The position numbers and the translations under genes are program-made. From contig JAUWZR010000067.1 in the NCBI GenBank assembly GCA_030615235.1, forward strand, positions 1-10,851: a stretch of DNA of 10,851 bases, in the 5' to 3' direction. This document shows positions 1 through 5,864 of this stretch, piece by piece. The notes under the pieces are model-generated. The model was not told the origin of the DNA. It saw only the letters and a program-made list of their open reading frames with translations, and ran no database searches. The number at the start of each line of letters is the position of its first letter. Within the stretch, counting starts at the first letter, position 1. The stretch is from Promethearchaeota archaeon. Lineage in GTDB: Archaea; Asgardarchaeota; Lokiarchaeia; Sigyniarchaeales; SOKP01.

Positions 1-2376
1 ACGGGTTTTATTAAAAACGAAATTGATGGTATTATCAAGGAACAAAGTGATTTAACAAGGAAAATTAAAGAGAATGAGATCTTTTTAGAAAAGTACAACA
101 AATTATCGCAGCAGAGGGAAACTATTCTAAGAACCATTCAAGAAAACGAAAATAACATTGAAGATGTTAAAAAAGATATTAACGATATATTTCAGAGTTT
201 GAAGGATATTGACCACAAATTGTCTAAAAACAAATGGTTTTTAGAAAATCCTACAGAGGATCTATTAAAACAGCTAGATATAAATCTTAAAGAAATAACA
301 GTGGAATTATTAAAATTTGGAGCTGAAATTGAAAGAATAGAATACGATAAGTCAAAAAAAATAAGAGAATTTAAACGAATTCAAACTGCGTTAAGAGAAC
401 GAAAAATTGTACTATCACCTAATATAAACATTCTCAAAGAAGAAATTAAAAAACGAGAATTATCCGATAGGGTTAAAGGGCCTATAATTGAATACTTAAA
501 ATATGATGACAAGCTAAGCTACGCAATTGAATCTGTGTTTGGAGAAAGATTACTAAATAGCTTTATTGCGAGTGATTGGGATATACTAAACTTAATGGAG
601 AGGTTAAAAAAGAAATATAACGCTTATTGCAACATTTACATTCCAAAAAAAAACAGCATTACTACATATCCAAAAATTGTTGCGAATGGAGTAATTGGAT
701 ATTTAGTCGAATTGGTTGAAATTGTAAACGGAGACTCTGATGTTCAAAAAGTTATTTATTCAATAATCAAAAACTGCATTGTAGTCGATGAATACCAGTC
801 TGCTAAAGAAATTTACAGAACTAGTGGTTTTAAGGGAAAATGTGTGACATTACAAGGAAAACAAATTATATCTTATAGATATGCCTATGAAAGTCCTCAT
901 GTAAAAAGGTTAAAAGGATTGTTGAGCACAGGAACGCAAAAAGAGCAATCAAATTTCTTGGAGAAAGAAATCAAATCGTTAAACAACAAAATTTTAGAAT
1001 TAAAAGTAGAACTAACTAAACTAGATAAGAACCAAAATGATATTCTCAGAAAAAAAGAATCGTTTATCGATCTTTTATTCAATTTTAAACAAAAAGAAAG
1101 GTTAACTACTAAGAAGAATCATCAATATAACTTGATTTACTCTTTAGAGCAAGACAATAAAGAATTTAATGACAAGCTAAGCGAAGTGTCCAGAAAGCTC
1201 AACGATTTAGAATCTCAGAAAGACCCAGAATTCTTCGATTGGAACAAAAGAATTAAGGAAATACCCAGCGAACTAAATAATTACAACGACGAATTAAAAA
1301 AATGGGAAGAAAAACTTAATGAAAATCTAGAATCTCTTAAAGAGATCAATGAGAAAATAAATTATTATACCAGCGATTTAAAGTCATCCGAAGATAACTA
1401 TAATTCAAAAAAAGATGTGTTCCAAAAGTCAGATAAAAAGGCATTTAGAATTTATAGAGAATTAGAGGACCTTGAAGAAGATTTGTTAAATGTTAACAAT
1501 GTCATCTCAGAGTTAAAAGAAAGCAAAAGACTAACCCTAATTGAAAAAAAGGAAATAGATAAATCTTACATTCAACTAAATTTAAGATTAGAACAAGAGC
1601 TTTTTAAGCAGGCTTCAATTTTACGCGAATTAGGGATCAAAAAAGATGACTTAAAGCGTGTTATAACTGAAATTGGTCCGTTAATTGAAGAAGAAGTAAT
1701 AACACTTCGACCTATTCAAGACATAAATCAAGATATATTGAACATCGACAAAGATCTCTTGAAATACTTTGATATTGATGATGGTATCTTGGTTGAAAAA
1801 GAGCAAGTTCTAAAGGGTTTAAAAGAAATTACAAAAAATCAGAGAGAAATAGAAATAGATATAAAAGCGGCTATTAAGACCGAAAATAAATTGGAAGACA
1901 CTTATTTCGACAAATTTCACTTAGTATTAAAAGAATTAAATTCGAGAATCAATGATAAATTTAAGTCTACAGATATTAAAGCCTATTGTACGCTTGAGTT
2001 AATAGGGAAATTTGAAGATTTAGGAATAGATATTAAAGCAGCGATTTCTAAGGATCAGTTAAAATCATGCAAAGCTTTAAGCGGTGGTCAGATATCTATG
2101 ATATCTATTGGTTTAATTTTATCACTTTTAGAGATTAAAAGTTCTCCTATTGTAATGCTTGACGAAGCTGGGATGTTTTTAGACGATAGGAATTCAGAAG
2201 CCTCATACATGATGATAAAATCAACTCTTGAGAATAATTCTATTCAAATGCTATTATTCTTACCAAGATCATCAAACGCACTATATCTACTTGCAGACAA
2301 GTTAATCGGAGTTGCTAGAGTAGGAAAAAAGGAAGTGTCGACTATTTTTAATCCTAAAATCGTTAAGGAAGGGTGA
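1..2376 (+). CDS. smc: SMC-family chromosome organisation ATPase, C-terminal part (5' end outside window)
   Basis: The reading frame is open from the first base, so this is a 5'-truncated gene with 791 codons visible. Order in the visible part: end of the N-terminal coiled-coil arm (about residues 1-150), an SMC hinge (about 153-300, with KGPIIEYLKYDDK and GVIGYLVELVEI as its two half-repeats), a long Lys/Glu-rich returning coiled coil (about 300-640), and the C-terminal ATPase head. The head has the ABC signature LSGGQ (2077-2091), Walker B IVMLDE (2149-2166) and a D-loop LDD (2179-2187). The hinge has no CxxC zinc hook, which argues against Rad50. A full SMC has roughly 1150-1200 residues, so about 380 including Walker A are missing. 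SMC proteins dimerise through the hinge and use ATP to entrap or extrude DNA loops. The last segment (about 2239-2370) resembles eukaryotic SMC1/SMC4: LFLPRSS and ADKLIGVARV replace the THR motif of bacterial Smc. The stop overlaps the GTG of the kleisin-like gene. The family call is firm; the subfamily is inference. Confidence 0.9.
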   Translation, partial: TGFIKNEIDGIIKEQSDLTRKIKENEIFLEKYNKLSQQRETILRTIQENENNIEDVKKDINDIFQSLKDIDHKLSKNKWFLENPTEDLLKQLDINLKEITVELLKFGAEIERIEYDKSKKIREFKRIQTALRERKIVLSPNINILKEEIKKRELSDRVKGPIIEYLKYDDKLSYAIESVFGERLLNSFIASDWDILNLMERLKKKYNAYCNIYIPKKNSITTYPKIVANGVIGYLVELVEIVNGDSDVQKVIYSIIKNCIVVDEYQSAKEIYRTSGFKGKCVTLQGKQIISYRYAYESPHVKRLKGLLSTGTQKEQSNFLEKEIKSLNNKILELKVELTKLDKNQNDILRKKESFIDLLFNFKQKERLTTKKNHQYNLIYSLEQDNKEFNDKLSEVSRKLNDLESQKDPEFFDWNKRIKEIPSELNNYNDELKKWEEKLNENLESLKEINEKINYYTSDLKSSEDNYNSKKDVFQKSDKKAFRIYRELEDLEEDLLNVNNVISELKESKRLTLIEKKEIDKSYIQLNLRLEQELFKQASILRELGIKKDDLKRVITEIGPLIEEEVITLRPIQDINQDILNIDKDLLKYFDIDDGILVEKEQVLKGLKEITKNQREIEIDIKAAIKTENKLEDTYFDKFHLVLKELNSRINDKFKSTDIKAYCTLELIGKFEDLGIDIKAAISKDQLKSCKALSGGQISMISIGLILSLLEIKSSPIVMLDEAGMFLDDRNSEASYMMIKSTLENNSIQMLLFLPRSSNALYLLADKLIGVARVGKKEVSTIFNPKIVKEG
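2077..2091 (+). other. ABC signature motif (LSGGQ) of the SMC head
   Basis: The codons at 2077-2091 read LSGGQ. Most Smc proteins have LSGGE followed by K; here Gln is followed by ISM, a departure from the usual pattern. Walker B follows at 2149-2166 at normal spacing, so the C-terminal half of the nucleotide-binding site looks intact. Confidence 0.85.
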
Positions 2377-3026
2377 AAGTGGAGGAATTAGATTTATCAG
2401 AAAAAATTAATAAAAGGATCGCACTTATAAAAGATGGTGTCCTCTCAGGTAAGATTAACTTATTAGAATTACAACTTAATCCTATTTTTAGCGAAATTAA
2501 AAACTCAATTAGCATATATAACATCGAAAATTATTCGCATAGCTATAAAAATGCGGTTGAATTGCTCAACCAAAAATTTGAAGAGTTAAAGAATTTGTTA
2601 AGTTCGTTAGATATTGAAAAGAGGTTTGAAGATTTTTTGAAAACTCACCCCAACGATGACCAAATATCTAACCTTTTTAGCGGTTGTTGGAAAAAAACAT
2701 TTCATTTCGAACCAATTTCTATGAAATTTTTAGATTACGCTTCTAATCGTTATGTCAAAGAAAGGACAACTCATTTTACAATTGAACACTTGAATAAAGA
2801 GGAAACTAACGAACAATTTTTAATAGAGGTTCCAAAGTATAAATTTACTGAAAAAATTAGTGCATTTTATGATAAAATTAAAAAAAAACTCCCTTGCTTT
2901 TTTGAAGATGTGTTCGATAATGAGTTGGATCAAATAGGGATTTATGAACAATTCGTATTCCTTTTGCATCTTTTACAATTAAATAGGATTAAATATGAAA
3001 AAAATACAAATACTCTATATATATGA
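2373..3026 (+). CDS. scpA: Kleisin subunit, ScpA-like (SMC partner)
   Basis: This 217-residue protein directly follows the SMC gene with a GTGA overlap, so it is very likely translated together with it. The N-terminal part (about 18-78) has the pattern of archaeal ScpA: GKINLLELQLNPIFSEI matches the GEIDPWDIDI-type helix, and YKNAVELLNQKFEELKNLL matches the following helix that contacts the SMC neck. The C-terminus (about 157-217) resembles the kleisin winged helix: a helix from KFTEKI, then EQFVFLLHLLQLNRIKYE, then a terminal strand TLYI, matching the ScpA pattern FLALLEL...v...Q...gdI.i. A kleisin bridges the two heads of an SMC dimer and closes the ring. The length is close to short archaeal ScpA. 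A second GTG at 2379 is possible, because GGTGA at 2372-2376 could serve it as a ribosome site. The identification comes from pattern and gene order and has not been tested by search. Confidence 0.72.
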   Translation: MKVEELDLSEKINKRIALIKDGVLSGKINLLELQLNPIFSEIKNSISIYNIENYSHSYKNAVELLNQKFEELKNLLSSLDIEKRFEDFLKTHPNDDQISNLFSGCWKKTFHFEPISMKFLDYASNRYVKERTTHFTIEHLNKEETNEQFLIEVPKYKFTEKISAFYDKIKKKLPCFFEDVFDNELDQIGIYEQFVFLLHLLQLNRIKYEKNTNTLYI

Positions 3027-3030
3027 GGTT
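3025..3030 (+). promoter_or_regulatory. Ribosome binding site for the ScpB-like gene
   Basis: GAGGTT overlaps the stop codon of the ScpA-like gene and lies nine bases before the ATG at 3040. It supports that start and suggests translation coupled to the upstream gene. Confidence 0.6.
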
Positions 3031-3039
3031 ATCTAATAA

Positions 3040-3555
3040 ATGAACGAAATTTCGATTTTAATGTACGTGTTAAGTAGAAAGAAAAGCATCCATCAAATAG
3101 GAGCAACCAAAAAAGAGATTTTGAAGTCATTAAATGTTAAGAATAAAAATAAATCAGTTTACTTCCAAGACCTATTAACGGGTTTATCGAAATATCTCGA
3201 GCCATTGGGACTTCAAATAAAATTCAATTCGTTAAATTCACATTGGTTCATAAGTTACGATAATGAACTAACGGAATTAATTTCAGCTAATCCCTTTGAA
3301 GGCAGACCGAGTTTATCAGCAACTCTATTATGCGTTTTAACTTCTTGCCTTAAAAATTCAGGGTATTCCTCAATACAGGAAATTAGGACATTAAGAAATA
3401 AAAAGGATGTTAATGATGATATAAAAATATTAGAAAAAGAAGGATTTTTAGAGATAGATAAAAAAACTACTACTATCCGATTAACTCCTCTTATTGGCTA
3501 CAAACTTGATTTGCAGAAACTTTTTGTAAGGTTAGCTTTAAAATTAAAAGAATAA
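3040..3555 (+). CDS. scpB: Kite subunit, ScpB-like double winged-helix protein (SMC partner)
   Basis: This 171-residue protein is the third gene of the operon, 13 bases after the kleisin-like gene, with a good ribosome site. It has the layout of ScpB: a first winged helix (about 1-80: helix MNEISILMYVLSRK, helix TKKEILKSLN, then YLEPLGLQIKFNSLNSHWFIS, as in ScpB where 'grGlel.evaggy.l.t' occurs) and a second (about 88-158: PSLSATLLCVLTSCLKNSGY, SIQEIRTLRN, DVNDDIKILEKEGFLEI, TTIRLTPLIGY). The second matches the ScpB order LS..alEtLaiIay, ..I..iRG, ..vl..L...glI, ..tT..Fl. The strictly conserved QPiT of bacterial ScpB is absent. In bacteria and some archaea ScpB dimers bind the middle of ScpA and regulate the SMC ATPase. 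The length is close to ScpB (about 180-200). The call rests on architecture plus gene order; another wHTH protein is the alternative. Confidence 0.66.
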   Translation: MNEISILMYVLSRKKSIHQIGATKKEILKSLNVKNKNKSVYFQDLLTGLSKYLEPLGLQIKFNSLNSHWFISYDNELTELISANPFEGRPSLSATLLCVLTSCLKNSGYSSIQEIRTLRNKKDVNDDIKILEKEGFLEIDKKTTTIRLTPLIGYKLDLQKLFVRLALKLKE

Positions 3556-3562
3556 GAGATAT

Positions 3563-3572
3563 AAAATTTTTT
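3563..3572. terminator. Possible bidirectional A/T-tract terminator between convergent operons
   Basis: AAAATTTTTT lies between the stop of the ScpB-like gene and the stop of the GTPase gene. It gives six T residues on the plus strand and four on the minus strand. Archaeal termination often needs only a T-run. There is no strong hairpin and the tract is short in a very AT-rich region. Confidence 0.35.
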
Positions 3573-3585
3573 AGGTTTAGATAAT

Positions 3586-4221
3586 TTAACGAGGTATGGT
3601 TATTCCTAATATCATTTCAGCAACACGATTATTGTATTCCTCAACTTCAGCAAATTCTTTAATAGTTTCACCGCAGGTTATAAAGTGTTCGATAACAGAA
3701 ATTTTCCTCTGATTAAAAAAGGATTCTATTGTCTTTTTAACTTCTTCTATCTTTTTATCTCTATCTCCTTCTACTAAATCAATTTTATTTATACACACGT
3801 AAATTTTATCAGGGAAAAAGCGAACATCGTTGAAGAATTCGAATTGCCGTTCTAATTCGCGATCTAAAGAGAATACGGCTACAATTTGAGTTGCTATTCG
3901 GGATATTGTAATAATTCCCATTTTCACTACCGCTCTCTTTCTATCTCCTCCTGGTGCGAAGATAGTATGGGCTCTTCCGGATTTATCTTCTCTAAATACC
4001 ACACGATTAGGATGAATTGTTTTAGTTTCTTTTTGGTTAAGGCGATCTTCTTTATCTCCTCCGGGAACAGTTGCCTCTCCTGAGAAATCAGTCTTTACAA
4101 CAGTGCATTTTTGTCCGCCTTTTACTCGTTCAATATCGCCAACTTTTAAGTATCTTACAAAAAGCCGAAGGATACTAGTTTTACCGGCGCTAATATCGCC
4201 AAGTAATCCAATGTTCACCAT
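3586..4221 (-). CDS. Small Ras/Arf-superfamily-like GTPase with non-canonical G3 motif
   Basis: This 211-residue protein has a P-loop G1 motif GDISAGKTS (residues 8-16, bases 4174-4200), a G4 motif NKID (145-148) after strand IYVCI, and a G5-like TCGE (182-185), so it should bind guanine nucleotides. The expected G3 motif DxxG is instead FAPGGDRKR (88-96), although the strand before it (HTIFAPGG) and the switch II helix after it (RAVVKMGIITISRIA) are in place. Between G1 and G3 there are about 70 residues, with an extra segment VPGGDKEDRL (52-61) that looks like a second copy of the G3 region. There is no membrane anchor or lipidation box. The single domain and lack of a bacterial-type partner fit the large GTPase families of Asgard archaea. 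It starts one base after the 271-residue gene with an SD (GGAGG) inside that gene, so they are one operon. Substrate proteins and pathway are unknown. Confidence 0.82.
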   Translation of the reverse strand: MVNIGLLGDISAGKTSILRLFVRYLKVGDIERVKGGQKCTVVKTDFSGEATVPGGDKEDRLNQKETKTIHPNRVVFREDKSGRAHTIFAPGGDRKRAVVKMGIITISRIATQIVAVFSLDRELERQFEFFNDVRFFPDKIYVCINKIDLVEGDRDKKIEEVKKTIESFFNQRKISVIEHFITCGETIKEFAEVEEYNNRVAEMILGITIPR

Positions 4222-4222
4222 T

Positions 4223-5038
4223 TTAGAGCTCCTCCGATTCTAGTAATTTATTTAATAATAGTTCATAATCTTCAATTAAGTATTGTCCGAGATAAGCGTT
4301 GTTATGAGCTTCAATGAGTGCAATCAGTACTTCCTTTAAGTTTTTAGCATGATTAGCATATTTTTGAAGATTTTCTGAGGTTGGTTCTCCTTCAAATTCT
4401 CTCGCTTTTTCTTCAAATCCAAACTTTGTACGTTCAGGTAAAGAATCGAAAAATCCGAAAGCGGAATAGCCTAAATATTGAAAGAACACAAAAAATCTCG
4501 TTTTAATCGATGAGATGACTTTTGTTAAATACGCTGATGGATATATTTCTCCTAAAATTAGTTCATCGTCTTGTTCGATCACAAAATAGGGAGATATTGG
4601 AGACGCTTGGCTTCCATACATTTCTTTTGGTGGTAATGAAATAAATGGAAGTTTTTCTGAAACGATCGCCCATAGATCTTCTCTTTTTTTTTCCAATAAT
4701 ATCTCTTTTATTTCATCATAGGCAAAGTAAAAATCTGATTGAAGCGCAAGCAATGAACTTAGATAAACTGAAAGAGATGCAAATGTAGCTTCCAGTAAGG
4801 GTCTTCTACCCATGTCGGTATGTGATGGTTTTACGGCTCCTCTCCACGCTCGAAGTCCAGTGTAAACAAACCCTTTTACATCGAAAAAACTTCCAGAGAG
4901 AAAGATGAAGGAGGGGGCGATTCCCTTTTTTTTTGTTAAAAGATTTCTCGATTTATTAATGAGCAAATCTTCCAAGTCTTTGTCGTTAAATTTCGAATGA
5001 ATTACAGGCATCATTAAAATTTTCTTTTTCTTAGCCAT
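4223..5038 (-). CDS. Conserved-looking protein of unknown function, operon partner of the small GTPase
   Basis: I do not recognise a family in this 271-residue protein. It starts with a lysine cluster and a short strand (MAKKKKILMMPVIHS), followed by an acidic helix (DKDLEDLLINKS). An aromatic stretch FIFLSGSFFDVKGFVYTGLRAWRG precedes a long helical part (about 75-105, rich in Leu/Ala/Ser). A mid segment FVIEQDDELILGEIYPSAYL looks like a beta-hairpin plus helix, and the C-terminal third is helical and acidic (NLKEVLIALIEAHNNAYLGQYLIEDYELLLNKL). There is no signal peptide or clear transmembrane helix. It is separated from the GTPase by one base and comes first in the operon, so it may be a regulator, effector or scaffold of that GTPase; that is inference from position only. 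The gene is surely real because of its length and coupling. The start ATG has no clear SD, which would fit a short leader. Confidence 0.75.
   Translation of the reverse strand: MAKKKKILMMPVIHSKFNDKDLEDLLINKSRNLLTKKKGIAPSFIFLSGSFFDVKGFVYTGLRAWRGAVKPSHTDMGRRPLLEATFASLSVYLSSLLALQSDFYFAYDEIKEILLEKKREDLWAIVSEKLPFISLPPKEMYGSQASPISPYFVIEQDDELILGEIYPSAYLTKVISSIKTRFFVFFQYLGYSAFGFFDSLPERTKFGFEEKAREFEGEPTSENLQKYANHAKNLKEVLIALIEAHNNAYLGQYLIEDYELLLNKLLESEEL
4231..4235 (-). promoter_or_regulatory. Ribosome binding site for the GTPase gene
   Basis: On the minus strand GGAGG lies nine bases before the ATG at 4221, inside the last codons of the preceding gene. It fixes the GTPase start and points to coupled translation of the pair. 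Confidence 0.7.
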
Positions 5039-5154
5039 TGTTTTTACGCTCTAGATTAGTAATTAAAAATAATATGAAAATTTGTATAATTAATTCTTTG
5101 TATTTTAATTAATCAATATAATATCTTTATATAATACATATTATTCAAACTTTA
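5039..5154. other. AT-rich intergenic promoter region of the GTPase operon
   Basis: This stretch is almost purely A/T with stops in all frames, so it is not coding. On the minus strand TTATACAAAT (around 5081-5090) lies about 45-50 bases before the ATG of the 271-residue gene and could be its TATA box. Because the region is so AT-rich, several other positions could serve. Confidence 0.35.
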
Positions 5155-5175
5155 CCTTATCCGCAGTGTATAAGG
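5155..5175 (-). terminator. Small hairpin after the coiled-coil gene, possible terminator
   Basis: CCTTAT (5155-5160) and ATAAGG (5170-5175) form a six-base stem with a nine-base loop, three bases past the stop of the minus-strand gene. The sequence downstream on the minus strand is A/T-rich without a long T-run, so termination is only a possibility. Confidence 0.3.
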
Positions 5176-5178
5176 GGA

Positions 5179-5778
5179 TTACTTTTCACGAGCTAATAAT
5201 TCTCGCATTTTTGCGGTTATTAAATCGTAATCTTCGATAGAGCTTAAATTAGAAATAGTAATATATTCGATTTTATCAGTATTCTTAAATCGATAACTGA
5301 TGCTCAAATTAGGATTATTTTCTTTTATTTTGATTAATGCTCCTTTAAGAAAAACATTAATAAACCTTTCTGAAGTTTCTTGAATAGCTCTTTTTTCAGG
5401 ATCAATGAATTTAATTTCTACCCTTTTAAAATCGTAGAGATTAAGTACGCACAATAAATCTTCTTCCTTCTGGTTTTGATTTGAGAAGATTTTTCTTTTT
5501 ATATTAGTTCCTTTAAATGCTTCTTCTGAAATTTCTTCTTTGAAATAGTCGTCTACTGATTTTTTTTCTAAGGATTGTAACTTTGAATATAGCTCATCTG
5601 CGCTGGAAAACGACTTATTTGATATAACAGAGTTTATTTGGTTTAAAACAGATTGCAAATCAGAGATCTCTAGCTTTAAATCTTCTAGTTGCTCTTTTTT
5701 TTTGTAGTAAAGATTCTGAACTACTGAAAGGATGTTTGTTAATTTCTCCGTTTCTTTTTCCTTATTATAAGAATCCAT
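5179..5778 (-). CDS. Coiled-coil protein of unknown function
   Basis: I recognise no family. The 199-residue protein has a long N-terminal helix (about 5-58, heptad-like: NILSVVQNLYYKKKEQLEDL, LEISDLQSVLNQINSVI) that should form a coiled coil. A short helix follows (SADELYSKLQSLEKK), then a charged linker (about 75-105). The C-terminal alpha/beta domain (about 107-199) has strands LCVLNLYDFKRVEIKFI, NLSISYRF and IEYITISNL, and a final helix YDLITAKMRELLARE. There is no signal peptide or membrane segment. The start is well supported by an SD GGAGA five bases before the ATG. It is divergent from the ATP-grasp ligase gene across 86 bases and appears to be a single-gene unit. A prefoldin-like protein was considered, but the C-terminal domain does not fit. 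A scaffold or multimerising protein is the most that can be said. Confidence 0.7.
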   Translation of the reverse strand: MDSYNKEKETEKLTNILSVVQNLYYKKKEQLEDLKLEISDLQSVLNQINSVISNKSFSSADELYSKLQSLEKKSVDDYFKEEISEEAFKGTNIKRKIFSNQNQKEEDLLCVLNLYDFKRVEIKFIDPEKRAIQETSERFINVFLKGALIKIKENNPNLSISYRFKNTDKIEYITISNLSSIEDYDLITAKMRELLAREK

Positions 5779-5783
5779 CTAAT

Positions 5784-5788
5784 TCTCC
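5784..5788 (-). promoter_or_regulatory. Ribosome binding site of the coiled-coil gene
   Basis: GGAGA on the minus strand is five bases before the ATG at 5778 and decides that start. Confidence 0.6.
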
Positions 5789-5810
5789 ATATATATTTTT
5801 AAGAACTTAA

Positions 5811-5821
5811 ATTTATTTATT
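5811..5821 (+). promoter_or_regulatory. Possible TATA box for the ATP-grasp ligase gene
   Basis: TTTATTTATT lies about 45-50 bases before the ATG at 5865, which would give a transcript leader of about 20-25 bases. AT-richness of the gap makes this tentative. Confidence 0.3.
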
Positions 5822-5864
5822 ATGTGTCTGTTGAATTAAGTAATTTCTAATACGAGTGGAAAAA

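Noticed and set aside
199..201. TTG at 199 as the start of the SMC gene
   Set aside because: The frame is open upstream to base 1 and continues the coiled-coil pattern, and the N-terminal ATPase head must lie before it. The gene begins outside the window.
897..1082. Minus-strand open frame of about 61 codons inside the SMC coiled coil
   Set aside because: It lies opposite a long, well-supported SMC frame. Its Phe/Ser/Leu-rich product is the usual complement of Lys/Glu-rich coiled-coil codons.
1..2376. Rad50, MukB or Wadjet JetC as identity of the SMC-like gene
   Set aside because: The hinge is a true SMC hinge without a CxxC zinc hook. The following genes have kleisin and ScpB patterns, and no nuclease like JetD or Mre11 is present.
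3886..4083. Plus-strand open frame inside the GTPase gene
   Set aside because: It overlaps the conserved G3 region of the GTPase on the other strand. The product has no domain sense.
5179..5778. Prefoldin subunit
   Set aside because: Only the N-terminal helix resembles one. The C-terminal half is a separate alpha/beta domain and no second coiled-coil arm is present.
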